Shown here: one piece after another, positions 1 to 6,481 of the stretch
Position numbering within the stretch: the stretch's first letter is position 1
How the letters are laid out: the number at the start of each line of letters is the position of its first letter
DNA from: Paenibacillus ferrarius
Lineage (GTDB): Bacteria > Bacillota > Bacilli > Paenibacillales > NBRC-103111
Length of the DNA stretch: 64,000 bases
Direction of reading: 5' to 3'
Assembly (NCBI RefSeq): GCF_002027705.1
Contig: NZ_MBTG01000018.1
Location: 1 to 64,000, forward strand
Notes under the pieces: model-generated
Databases searched by the model: none
Seen by the model: only the letters and a program-made list of their open reading frames with translations
Told to the model about the DNA's origin: nothing
Translations under genes and position numbers: made by a program

Positions 1-65
1 GCTAACGTCGATTTGCCCGTCCCACACAACCCTTCCACCAAAATTAGTTTGCAATTGTTTTGCAT
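1..65 (-). CDS. P-loop NTPase / kinase, N-terminal fragment
   Basis: A gene on the minus strand that runs off the left edge; only its first 21 codons are inside. The start ATG (63-65) has a GGGAG ribosome binding site 8 nt upstream. The peptide begins MQNNCKLILVEGLCGTGKST, a textbook beta strand followed by a Walker A loop (GLCGTGKST), so the protein binds a nucleotide, most likely as a small-molecule or nucleoside kinase. It starts 22 nt after the acetyltransferase stop with no repeat copy between, so the two are probably co-transcribed. The fold call is firm; the substrate cannot be judged. Confidence 0.75.
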   Translation of the reverse strand, partial: MQNNCKLILVEGLCGTGKSTL

Positions 66-87
66 GCGATTTGCTCCCAATTCTTAT

Positions 88-612
88 TTATAACCGTAAC
101 TTCATATCGGATACCGTAAATTTCATACCTATCGTCTGTATTACATTTCCTTTAATCTCAATAAAGCCTTCTTCCACAACGACAGGAATATCAAGTGATG
201 ACAGCATCTTTGTCCAGAATTTGACCGCTCTTACATTCGATTTGAACATACCCACATCGTACCGACCCGAAAAAATTTTAAAAATTTGCATGACAGCATC
301 TTTGGCAATATTCGTGCCTCTATATTTGGGCAATACAAATAACTCCTGCACCGAATAGTCCACATCTTCTGCAACATAAGGAGGGGAAGTAACGAGGATA
401 AACCCGACGATTTTTTCATTAAGCTTAATAAAGTAAGGATACAACCGTACATCCCTGTAATATGGCGAGATATCTTCCATATCGAATGTGCCTTCTGGTC
501 CGATATCCTCCTGTGAGTAAACTGAAAGCTCATAGAGATAATAATTAAATAAGTTTACAAATTGTTCTTTGTTATTATCTGTTATTTGTTGTATTTCCCG
601 TTTTTCTTCCAC
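88..612 (-). CDS. GNAT family N-acetyltransferase
   Basis: A 174-residue protein predicted to transfer an acetyl group from acetyl-CoA to an unknown amine. The GNAT core is visible: a central strand (EKIVGFILV), a second strand (VQELFVLPKYRG) and the acetyl-CoA loop that follows it, then a C-terminal strand (YDVGMFKSNVRAVKFW). I chose the GTG at 612 because AAGGAG lies 8 nt upstream; an in-frame start at 651 has no such site. Repeat R1 lies upstream and the truncated P-loop gene follows. The substrate is unknown. Confidence 0.85.
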   Translation of the reverse strand: MEEKREIQQITDNNKEQFVNLFNYYLYELSVYSQEDIGPEGTFDMEDISPYYRDVRLYPYFIKLNEKIVGFILVTSPPYVAEDVDYSVQELFVLPKYRGTNIAKDAVMQIFKIFSGRYDVGMFKSNVRAVKFWTKMLSSLDIPVVVEEGFIEIKGNVIQTIGMKFTVSDMKLRL

Positions 613-680
613 TCTACATTCTCCTTCACAGGAATTTAACTTACAATTCAACCGTTTCTACATTAACACATATTGGAACT

Positions 681-770
681 AAACTGCCCGTTACTTTAAT
701 GGAGTAGAGAGCAGCACCATGGTGGTCTGCTCCCTGCTATGGTTGAACTATCGTCTCCCGTTAGCTCAAA
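681..770 (+). repeat. cassette-type repeat R1 (full length)
   Basis: This is the best-preserved copy of the repeat family. Left box: CTGCCCGTTACTTTAATGG. Centre: a palindromic hairpin, GAGCAG at 709-714 pairing with CTGCTC at 727-732 around CACCATGGTG. Inner inverted box: GGTTGAACTAT at 741-751. Right box: CTCCCGTTAGCTCAA. The inner box is an imperfect inverse complement of the left box; the right box repeats the left box directly. It lies 3' of the membrane-protein gene. Confidence 0.8.
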
Positions 771-827
771 GATTCATAATCTTTCTCGCCAGTGAAGCTA
801 CAGGTCGCCTTGCTTTGTTTTTTATGG

Positions 828-1073
828 TTATTTTCTTCTATTATTAATTAATTTAATTATCCCGCGAACGCCTGAAAAGGTAAAAACTAATCCAAAGATT
901 AAAAAAAATAATGATATAGATATAGAATCTGGGGAGAAAATGGGGGGAAACGTCCCCCCTGATCTTGAGGCAAGTACTATCTTCCCAGTTAACAATCCCA
1001 TTAAGCCTTTGTATGAAAAATACATTCCCAATACTGTGAAAACAAAATACCCTAAAGGCTTTGAATCCACCAC
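828..1073 (-). CDS. small two-helix membrane protein, unknown
   Basis: A protein of about 81 residues with two hydrophobic helices (starting LGYFVFTVLGMYF and ISLFFLIFGLVFTFSG), a Gly/Ser/Pro-rich loop between them and a basic end (NNRRK). It is likely an integral membrane protein; I do not recognise the family. The GTG at 1073 has AAGGGAG 8 nt upstream. A GTG at 1097 is also in frame but has its purine run directly abutting the start. It sits alone between repeats R2 and R1, like a single-gene cassette. Confidence 0.6.
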   Translation of the reverse strand: MVDSKPLGYFVFTVLGMYFSYKGLMGLLTGKIVLASRSGGTFPPIFSPDSISISLFFLIFGLVFTFSGVRGIIKLINNRRK

Positions 1074-1087
1074 CTGATCCACTCCCT

Positions 1088-1172
1088 TAACGTTCACCCT
1101 TTTATGGTCTTATTTTCTTTACAAGACCGTCATTTGGAAATGCTTATACTATCGTTCCTCGTTAACTTAATG
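1088..1172 (+). repeat. cassette-type repeat R2
   Basis: The right half is clear: ATACTATCGTTCCTCGTTAA at 1147-1166, matching R1's inner and right boxes. The central hairpin is GGTCTT (1106-1111) pairing with AAGACC (1123-1128). The left box is degraded (CGTTCACCCTTTTATGG). The right box abuts the stop codon of the transglutaminase-like gene at 1174. Confidence 0.65.
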
Positions 1173-1173
1173 A

Positions 1174-1782
1174 TCACAAATGATCAGGTAGACCATGGAG
1201 ATACATATTTATGCAGTCAGTATTGCTTTTTAACGCTCCAATGGTCTTAGCGTTCGGGGACTTGTATATGGTCAAATAATCAGCCTCGTCATAATCTTCT
1301 CGGATAGGAAAAGCAAGTTTTTCTTCATACAATGAGAACTCTGCGTGAATTCCAGGTTTATTGCCTCTTTGGTCCAAGCGGATCCACTTTTCCAAATTCT
1401 GAACATAAACGCCGTTTAATGCATGGATACATTAGCCTGTCTCTGGTGTGTCCCCTATCGTAAGACGCTGATAACAGAAGCCAGAGGGAATGCCTGCTCT
1501 TCGTAATATTGCACATAATAGGTTAGCTTTTGCGTAGCAGATGCCTTCCCCATGAATCAATGTTTCCGACGCGGAACAAGTTATTCTAGAACTCTGGATA
1601 TCCCAAGAATGATCAATTTCGTCACGGACATATTCATAAGATTTTTTAATAAAATCCACTTGATCTTGTGACGAGGCTTCCATTTTGGAAGTCAATTCAG
1701 CAATCAAGTAATGATCATAATCAATCTCTTCTGTCACGATCAAGTAATCGTTAATAAATTGCGATTCACAAACAAGATTCAT
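1174..1782 (-). pseudogene. transglutaminase-like protein, broken by one in-frame stop
   Basis: Two open stretches lie in one frame, separated only by a TAA at 1432-1434. Read through, they give about 202 codons of a transglutaminase-like (papain-fold) protein: the N-terminal half carries a Cys motif (HGEGICYAKANLLCAILRRAG) typical of the catalytic Cys, and after the stop the reading continues with CIHALNGVYVQNLEKWIRL, holding the His, and a DQRGN segment with the usual Asp. TAA most simply replaces a Tyr codon (TAT or TAC). The ATG at 1782 has GTAGGAG 9 nt upstream. It is either a recent pseudogene or a sequencing error. Confidence 0.8.
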
Positions 1783-1919
1783 TGCAATCAACTCCTACAC
1801 GATTATTTGCGTGCAACACAACTAAATCTAATCTGATGTGCACAAGCAATTCCCATTTAGTAGATTGGAATAATTATGCACAGAAATGATAATATATTCA
1901 ATGATTTTCACTCAGCAAT

Positions 1920-2010
1920 ACTGCCCGTTACATCAACGGACAACGGCAGCCGATCGAATACCGGCTGCCGTTGTCTTGAGCATGAACTTTAGTTTCTCGT
2001 TAGGTTAATG
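1920..2010 (+). repeat. cassette-type repeat R3 (full length)
   Basis: Left box CTGCCCGTTACATCAACGG; a perfect 14-bp stem from 1939-1952 (GACAACGGCAGCCG) to 1962-1975; inner box CATGAACTTTAG; right box TTCTCGTTAGGTTAATG. The stem sequence is unrelated to those in R1 and R4, yet fully self-complementary. The stop codon of the small gene at 2017 lies 6 nt beyond. Confidence 0.8.
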
Positions 2011-2016
2011 ATATAG

Positions 2017-2187
2017 TCATTTTCTTTGGTTTATTTTTGTGATTTCAATTAGTCTATAAATAGCATCTTCAAGTGCTTTATTTTGCTTTAGTTGACGTGA
2101 CATAAATATATTAATGCTCAACAGCATAAACACCATGATGATCAACAGTATAACAATTGATATGAATATTAGGTCCAACCCAATCAC
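2017..2187 (-). CDS. single-pass small membrane protein, 56 aa
   Basis: A short open frame between repeats R4 and R3: GTG start, then IGLDLIFISIVILLIIMV followed by FMLLSINIFM, forming one long hydrophobic helix, and then a charged tail SRQLKQNKALEDAIYRL that could form an amphipathic or coiled-coil helix. An in-frame TAA lies just upstream of the GTG. The ribosome site is modest (AGG about 12 nt upstream). A membrane anchor plus short cytoplasmic helix is plausible; no function is assigned. Confidence 0.55.
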   Translation of the reverse strand: MIGLDLIFISIVILLIIMVFMLLSINIFMSRQLKQNKALEDAIYRLIEITKINQRK

Positions 2188-2257
2188 CCTACTTTATATC
2201 CTATAGTCATTATCCCAATAGATATTCGCTTTTATCTTCAATTGTCCTCTTTTACTA

Positions 2258-2337
2258 AACTATTCTGCCCGTTGGGAAAAGGGCTGCAACGCGGCAGCCC
2301 CTGTGATATTAAACTATAGTCTCCCGTTAGTTTAATA
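2258..2337 (+). repeat. cassette-type repeat R4
   Basis: Left box shortened to CTGCCCGTTGGG; hairpin GGGCTGC (2281-2287) with GCAGCCC (2294-2300); inner box ATTAAACTAT; right box AGTCTCCCGTTAGTTTAAT. It lies downstream of the PhyH gene. Confidence 0.75.
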
Positions 2338-2405
2338 AACAAACATCTGTATTTAAATAGTAGCTTTGGCACTAATGTCTGTAACGGAAAGTCGTATTTT
2401 TCCCT

Positions 2406-3233
2406 CTAGCATTCTGCCCCCGTGAGATCATTTGTGAACATACGCTTGTACTCCTTTGGACCTAAACGCTCAGCTGATGCTGGAGCATAATGAAACTGCA
2501 AGGCTCTGCGGCGCATCGAAGAGAAGTTAGATGGCGTTCCGTGATAAAGCAAACCGTGGAAGAACAATGCGCCTCCTGGCTTTAACGGCACCAAAATATC
2601 CTTTTCCACAGGCACTTGGGAATCACATAATTGCCAATCCCTGACCGCATAGTGTGGTGTAGCACCTTCCTGATGCGATTGTGGAATAACATGCATACAA
2701 CCATTATCGACCGTTGCTTCATCCAGTGCAATCCATACTCCAATAACTGCCTTTGAATAGGTAAGTGGACCATAAGCCATATCTTGATGCCATGGCTTCT
2801 CACCGCCACCATGAGGTGGTTTGAGAAGTGCCATATCCTGTACCAGCTTTGGATCTTCTCCAAAAATTCTAGAAATCGTTCCGATGATACTCGGATGATA
2901 GGCAATGCTGCGAAGTTGTTCATCTACGGCTACAAATTCATAAACTTTACGCAATGCCAATTCTCGTTCCTCTATGGTTTGTAACTCGCTCTCCGTCTTG
3001 GAAAATTGTAACCTTGCGCCTTTAGCATCCATGGTTAATTGCATAATTGAATCAATACTGTTTCTCACTTCATCGTCATTCAGAATATGATTAGATGAAA
3101 TAAAACCTAGTTGTTTGTAATTACGAACTATTGCATCCGAAATCTCATTTACCCCATTTAGACTTACATGCAATTTATCATATTGATACATCACCTTATT
3201 GATCTCTTCCGCACTTAATTCCATCATCAACAT
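2406..3233 (-). CDS. phytanoyl-CoA dioxygenase (PhyH) family protein
   Basis: A 275-residue predicted Fe(II)/2-oxoglutarate-dependent dioxygenase that would hydroxylate a small substrate. The iron ligands are visible: H149 and D151 in KPWHQDMAYG and the distal His near residue 231 in LLYHGTPSN, followed by the Arg-rich RRRALQFHY strand that holds 2-oxoglutarate. The start at 3233 follows GGAGGG by 7 nt; a further in-frame ATG at 3248 overlaps that site. An AraC-type regulator diverges 129 bp away and probably controls it. The two genes together lie between repeats R4 and R5. Confidence 0.85.
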   Translation of the reverse strand: MLMMELSAEEINKVMYQYDKLHVSLNGVNEISDAIVRNYKQLGFISSNHILNDDEVRNSIDSIMQLTMDAKGARLQFSKTESELQTIEERELALRKVYEFVAVDEQLRSIAYHPSIIGTISRIFGEDPKLVQDMALLKPPHGGGEKPWHQDMAYGPLTYSKAVIGVWIALDEATVDNGCMHVIPQSHQEGATPHYAVRDWQLCDSQVPVEKDILVPLKPGGALFFHGLLYHGTPSNFSSMRRRALQFHYAPASAERLGPKEYKRMFTNDLTGAEC

Positions 3234-3362
3234 ATACAAGCCCTCCATCAGTTTTGAATTTATGTCCTTGAATGAATCATATCAATTTAAGTAAAATATA
3301 TGGATGGGAGCACTGATTAAATATTTGTACTTAAATGCATATGGAGATTGAAGGTGGCTGTA

Positions 3363-4178
3363 ATGAGAAAAGAATCTTTTTTGGACAACTATTATTTTGT
3401 TCAAAGTGGAAGCATTGGAAAAGTGAAATGCGAACCGAACTGGTCCTGGCAACCAGCACCGTTAACCGACTATGATTTATGGTATAACAAATCTGGGCAA
3501 GGGATGTTATGGTTAAACGGGAGACAGCATGAGGTTCTGCCTGGAACATTCTTCATCTTTCGTCCTAGCGATAATATTCGAGCTATTCATGACCCGAAAG
3601 ATCCCCTTACAGTTATCTTTGGTCACTTCAAAACATACAAAGTAGTGGATCATTTAGAAACGGAGCTGCCTCTTCCTGATCAACGATTCGTATCCGTGAA
3701 GGATCCGTACTGGTTGGAGCCTCTTCTTCAACAATTGGTTGATTTGGTTGCTTGGCAAAATCAACCGGAGGATGAAGAGTTAAATCTATTGCTTAAATTG
3801 ATTATGACCAGGTGGGGAAAGGAATTAGCCCAGCAAGATGAGACTACAAGGAGTTACTATTATGAGCATATCGTGCGGAGAGTTCACAATGAAATCCGTA
3901 TGAGATTGTCGGAGCCAACCGATTATCAGACATTGGCAGCGAGCACGGGTCTTACTCCCCGCTATCTAAGCTTAATTCTAAAGAGATTCTCGGGCTTATC
4001 TTTGAAGGAGACGATTACCATGCTACGGATGGAGAGAGCAAAGCATTTACTGAAAGAGACAACTATGACCGTTACTGATGTATCTACAGCACTTGGATAC
4101 GCCGACATTTACACCTTTAGTAAGTTATTTAAGCGATATTATGGTATCTCACCTTCTGGAGCACGTTCGAACCTTTGA
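3363..4178 (+). CDS. AraC family transcriptional regulator
   Basis: A 271-residue regulator. The N-terminal half is a cupin-like ligand-binding domain (GQGMLWLNGRQHEVLPGTFF); the C-terminal 100 residues form the two-helix-turn-helix AraC domain ending with the signature IYTFSKLFKRYYGISPSG. The ATG at 3363 has AAGGTGG 5 nt upstream, better than the in-frame TTG at 3348. It is divergent from the PhyH gene, so it likely senses a metabolite and switches that dioxygenase. Confidence 0.88.
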   Translation: MRKESFLDNYYFVQSGSIGKVKCEPNWSWQPAPLTDYDLWYNKSGQGMLWLNGRQHEVLPGTFFIFRPSDNIRAIHDPKDPLTVIFGHFKTYKVVDHLETELPLPDQRFVSVKDPYWLEPLLQQLVDLVAWQNQPEDEELNLLLKLIMTRWGKELAQQDETTRSYYYEHIVRRVHNEIRMRLSEPTDYQTLAASTGLTPRYLSLILKRFSGLSLKETITMLRMERAKHLLKETTMTVTDVSTALGYADIYTFSKLFKRYYGISPSGARSNL

Positions 4179-4303
4179 AGAAGTAAGGCATTCGATAGGA
4201 CACCAACGCACATACACACATATTCAACCCCATGCACCGCATAAGGTTCATCTAAAAAAAATTTCCTTATTTAGGATACAGTTCAGCATTTCACATTCAA
4301 ACT

Positions 4304-4366
4304 AAACTGCCCATTAGTTCAATGCCAGTCCCATTCCGATGGTAGTTATTAGACCCTGTTAGAGCC
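4304..4366 (+). repeat. cassette-type repeat R5 (degenerate)
   Basis: Left box CTGCCCATTAGTTCAATG is well kept; the centre is a short CCAT/ATGG hairpin (4331-4342); the right side (TTATTAGACCCTGTTAGAGC) is a diverged form of the inner-plus-right box. The stop codon of the DinB remnant (4359-4361) lies inside the right box. Confidence 0.6.
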
Positions 4367-4755
4367 TCGCGAACGTGATGTAATCGACTTGGACAGGCTC
4401 TGCCGATTCGATCCGTAGTGCCCGGTTGATCTGTCCCCGGTGATATTGCCCATGTAAAAGGACCTGCAACAGGATGTCCCGGACGGACGTTCGGAACGGA
4501 ACCCCGCTCTGGTTAGCATAGTCGATCATCTCGTCCAACTTGGATTCCTCGAGCCCTTCGATATAGACATGATATTGCTTGATGTTTTCTTCGAACATCG
4601 TCCGGATCGCAATCAGGTCTTCCTCTTCTCCCACAACGAATATTGCGCGCTGCCCTTGCCCTGCAACGGGACAGCCAGACTCGTTCTGCGACCGCGACGT
4701 GCCGAGCCAGTTTCAGAAGGTCCTTGTTCTTCGTCTCATCGATTACTTGAATCTA
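4359..4755 (-). pseudogene. DinB-family protein remnant with frameshifts
   Basis: The intact part (91 codons from 4634) reads as the C-terminal two thirds of a DinB/YfiT four-helix-bundle protein, including the metal-site segment LLHGQYHRGQINRALR. Upstream, the missing part is found in the other two frames: HVAVAERVWLSR, then LQGKGSAQYSLW, then EEDLIAIRTMF. Two one-base deletions (near CGTTGC and TGGGAG) explain this. The first 30 or so residues of the family are absent and the remnant starts next to repeat R6. Its base composition is clearly more GC-rich than the neighbouring small genes. Confidence 0.75.
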
Positions 4756-4756
4756 C

Positions 4757-4774
4757 GTCATCGTTAGTTTAATG
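4757..4774 (+). repeat. cassette-type repeat R6 (right box only)
   Basis: ATCGTTAGTTTAATGA matches the right box of the other copies. The stop codon of the 98-residue gene (4764-4766) is the TTA inside this box, so the last residues (SLN) are encoded by the repeat itself. No left box or hairpin is present. Confidence 0.55.
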
Positions 4775-5060
4775 AATTACCAGAATATGATTTACCCCAA
4801 TAAATAAACTTTTCCCAAATAGAATTATCAAATACGACCTCTTTATCAAGTCTATAATGTTCCCCAAGTTCCTTCCATTCTGAATAATCAAAATTTGATG
4901 GATACTTTCTGATATTCGTAAGCTCAATTAACAAACCTTCAAAAGCCATTTCATACTCATCATGACGAAAATAATGCAATACTTCATCAATTCCTTCAAC
5001 TGCCAATAGGTCTTTTGAAGCTTCTATATATCTCTCTAATTTCTGTTCAAATAAAAACAT
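4764..5060 (-). CDS. small acidic protein, unknown (immunity-protein-like)
   Basis: A 98-residue, AT-rich gene with GAGGAG 7 nt before its ATG. The protein is acidic, soluble and looks all-helical, with a Trp-rich C-terminal half (EWKELGEHYRLDK). Size, helical pattern and the motif of a small domain ending in a Leu-Asp-rich helix recall MafI-type immunity proteins, but I cannot confirm membership. No toxin partner lies next to it. It is real by ribosome site and codon use. Confidence 0.55.
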   Translation of the reverse strand: MFLFEQKLERYIEASKDLLAVEGIDEVLHYFRHDEYEMAFEGLLIELTNIRKYPSNFDYSEWKELGEHYRLDKEVVFDNSIWEKFIYWGKSYSGNSLN

Positions 5061-5111
5061 AAATTAAACTCCTCTATTATTCATTGCGGTTAACTTGTTA
5101 TTACTAATACA

Positions 5112-5513
5112 CTATAGCAGTTCATAATCAATACATTCTTCATATTTATCTAATTGAATAAAAACTCGTTCTGATGATTCACTATTTTTGATCTGAATCA
5201 TGGAATAAGGATTATCACCTACATCACTAATTAAACAATGACACTTCAATAGCTCACATAGTTTCCCAACTATTAGAACATCATTCTTAGGTATTAACTG
5301 ATGGTCCCTTAAGTATATGGTTATTCGTAAAGAGAATTCCGCCTTACATATATATGTTAGGCAAAGTACCTTAACGTATCCTGGGATTGTTTGGTTCCAG
5401 GTACTGTCCGTAAAGAATATTTGGAATTCTTCTACGTTAAATACATTTTTTAGCCCTAGCAATAATTCCTGTCTTGTAACCTTACGATTCAAAAATAAAT
5501 CTTGCCATATCAA
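5112..5513 (-). CDS. hypothetical protein, 133 aa
   Basis: An AT-rich gene with a TTG start (5513) preceded by AAAGGGGG at about 10 nt. The protein has alternating strands and short helices, no signal peptide or membrane helix, and several Cys residues (LCLTYICKAE, LCELLKCHCLI). I do not recognise the family. It is separated from the 98-residue gene by about 50 nt with no repeat between, so the pair may form one two-gene unit. Confidence 0.5.
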   Translation of the reverse strand: MIWQDLFLNRKVTRQELLLGLKNVFNVEEFQIFFTDSTWNQTIPGYVKVLCLTYICKAEFSLRITIYLRDHQLIPKNDVLIVGKLCELLKCHCLISDVGDNPYSMIQIKNSESSERVFIQLDKYEECIDYELL

Positions 5514-5617
5514 ACCTGTAGTACCCCCTTTACTTTTAGAGTTGCTTGCCTCGCTTCAACACTTGGAATATTTTAAAACGCAATAAGTTTCTCATGATAC
5601 CCATTATCACCACGCTA

Positions 5618-5653
5618 ACCTGCCGTTACATCAAAGTTCCTCGTTAGCGCAAC
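5618..5653 (+). repeat. cassette-type repeat R7 (collapsed, no hairpin)
   Basis: A left box (CTGCCGTTACATCAA) is joined directly to a right box (AGTTCCTCGTTAGCGCAACG); the palindrome and inner box are gone. It lies just 3' of the kinase-like gene that ends at 5663. Confidence 0.6.
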
Positions 5654-5662
5654 GCCCTATAG

Positions 5663-6211
5663 TTACAAACTTCTGTGACTTAACTCTTTAAGGAAATGAT
5701 CAACAATTAAAGGAACAGGTAATAATCCCTCAATCACAAAATCTGAATTCGGTTTTACGTTTCTTTGCATTTCTAAGTAAGCATCTCTTCCACGGAATAG
5801 ATAGTTGTTTAAGTCACTTTTCACATCATTCATAGAATTCTCACTATAATCTCGCAAAATCCTTCTCGCCATCGCAATATCCAAAGGGGTATCAATAAAA
5901 ACTGTTAAATCAATGTATCCACTAATAGCATTATTCAAATATGCAAAAGGATAATCCAGCAAGATATATTTAAGAGATTTATTATTAAGATGCACTTGGA
6001 TGTCTTTAATTAAAGGGGCTAGATTCCATTCGTTATAATCTGCTCCTCTACTAACCCAATCACAAATGTCGTCAGGGCAATCCTTAAAATCATATTCATC
6101 AAAATACAATGCTTTTGAATTATTCAACTTACCTAGCAGCTGATTGGTAATGGTGGTCTTCCCACCTCCTGATACTGCGGCAATTGAAATTACATTAGGT
6201 TTTGCGTTCAT
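5663..6211 (-). CDS. P-loop kinase, uridine-kinase-like
   Basis: A 182-residue cytoplasmic protein with a Walker A loop at residues 12-20 (AVSGGGKTT), a strand ending in Asp (LYFDEYDF) and a second acidic strand (KYILLDYPFAYL), followed by an Arg-rich lid (MARRILRDYSEN). This is the layout of the uridine kinase/nucleoside kinase group, so it probably phosphorylates a nucleoside or similar small molecule. The ATG follows AAGGAGG by 6 nt. It lies alone between repeats R8 and R7. Confidence 0.7.
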   Translation of the reverse strand: MNAKPNVISIAAVSGGGKTTITNQLLGKLNNSKALYFDEYDFKDCPDDICDWVSRGADYNEWNLAPLIKDIQVHLNNKSLKYILLDYPFAYLNNAISGYIDLTVFIDTPLDIAMARRILRDYSENSMNDVKSDLNNYLFRGRDAYLEMQRNVKPNSDFVIEGLLPVPLIVDHFLKELSHRSL

Positions 6212-6289
6212 AATGGACCTCCTTAAGGTATCCTAATTCCATTTCTAAATTATACCAAAATTATGACGACAAGCGTGGAATTCATGGGT

Positions 6290-6340
6290 TAAACTTCCAG
6301 TTAGCTTAATCGCCATGGGACTACATCTCCCCGTTGCCTC
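6290..6340 (+). repeat. cassette-type repeat R8 (short form)
   Basis: Left box CTTCCAGTTAGCTTAAT followed after a few bases by CTACATCTCCCCGTTG, which matches the end of the inner box and the right box. The hairpin is reduced to CCATGG. It is the last copy before the glycan locus starts. Confidence 0.55.
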
Positions 6341-6481
6341 CCCTACTCAATTATTGTCTACTTCCAACATTATGTATTTAATCCGCCTATAAAGTTTAAT
6401 AACGCCCCATGGTGTCCACCGTATTATTCGAGTTATGCTGAGGAAAGCAAATCATAATTCAAAAACTACCGGAGGATCATA

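Noticed and set aside
1432-1434. Recoding of the in-frame stop as a special amino acid.
   Set aside because: The codon is TAA; known recoding uses TGA (selenocysteine) or TAG (pyrrolysine), and no SECIS-like hairpin was noticed.
681-2337. The repeat hairpins might be simple rho-independent terminators.
   Set aside because: Some may also end transcripts (R10 is a good case), but most lack a T-run, and the conserved boxes outside the stems are not needed for termination.
4764-5513. The two small unknown genes as a toxin-antitoxin pair.
   Set aside because: Neither protein shows a known toxin or antitoxin motif, and the 50-nt gap with separate ribosome sites gives no extra support.
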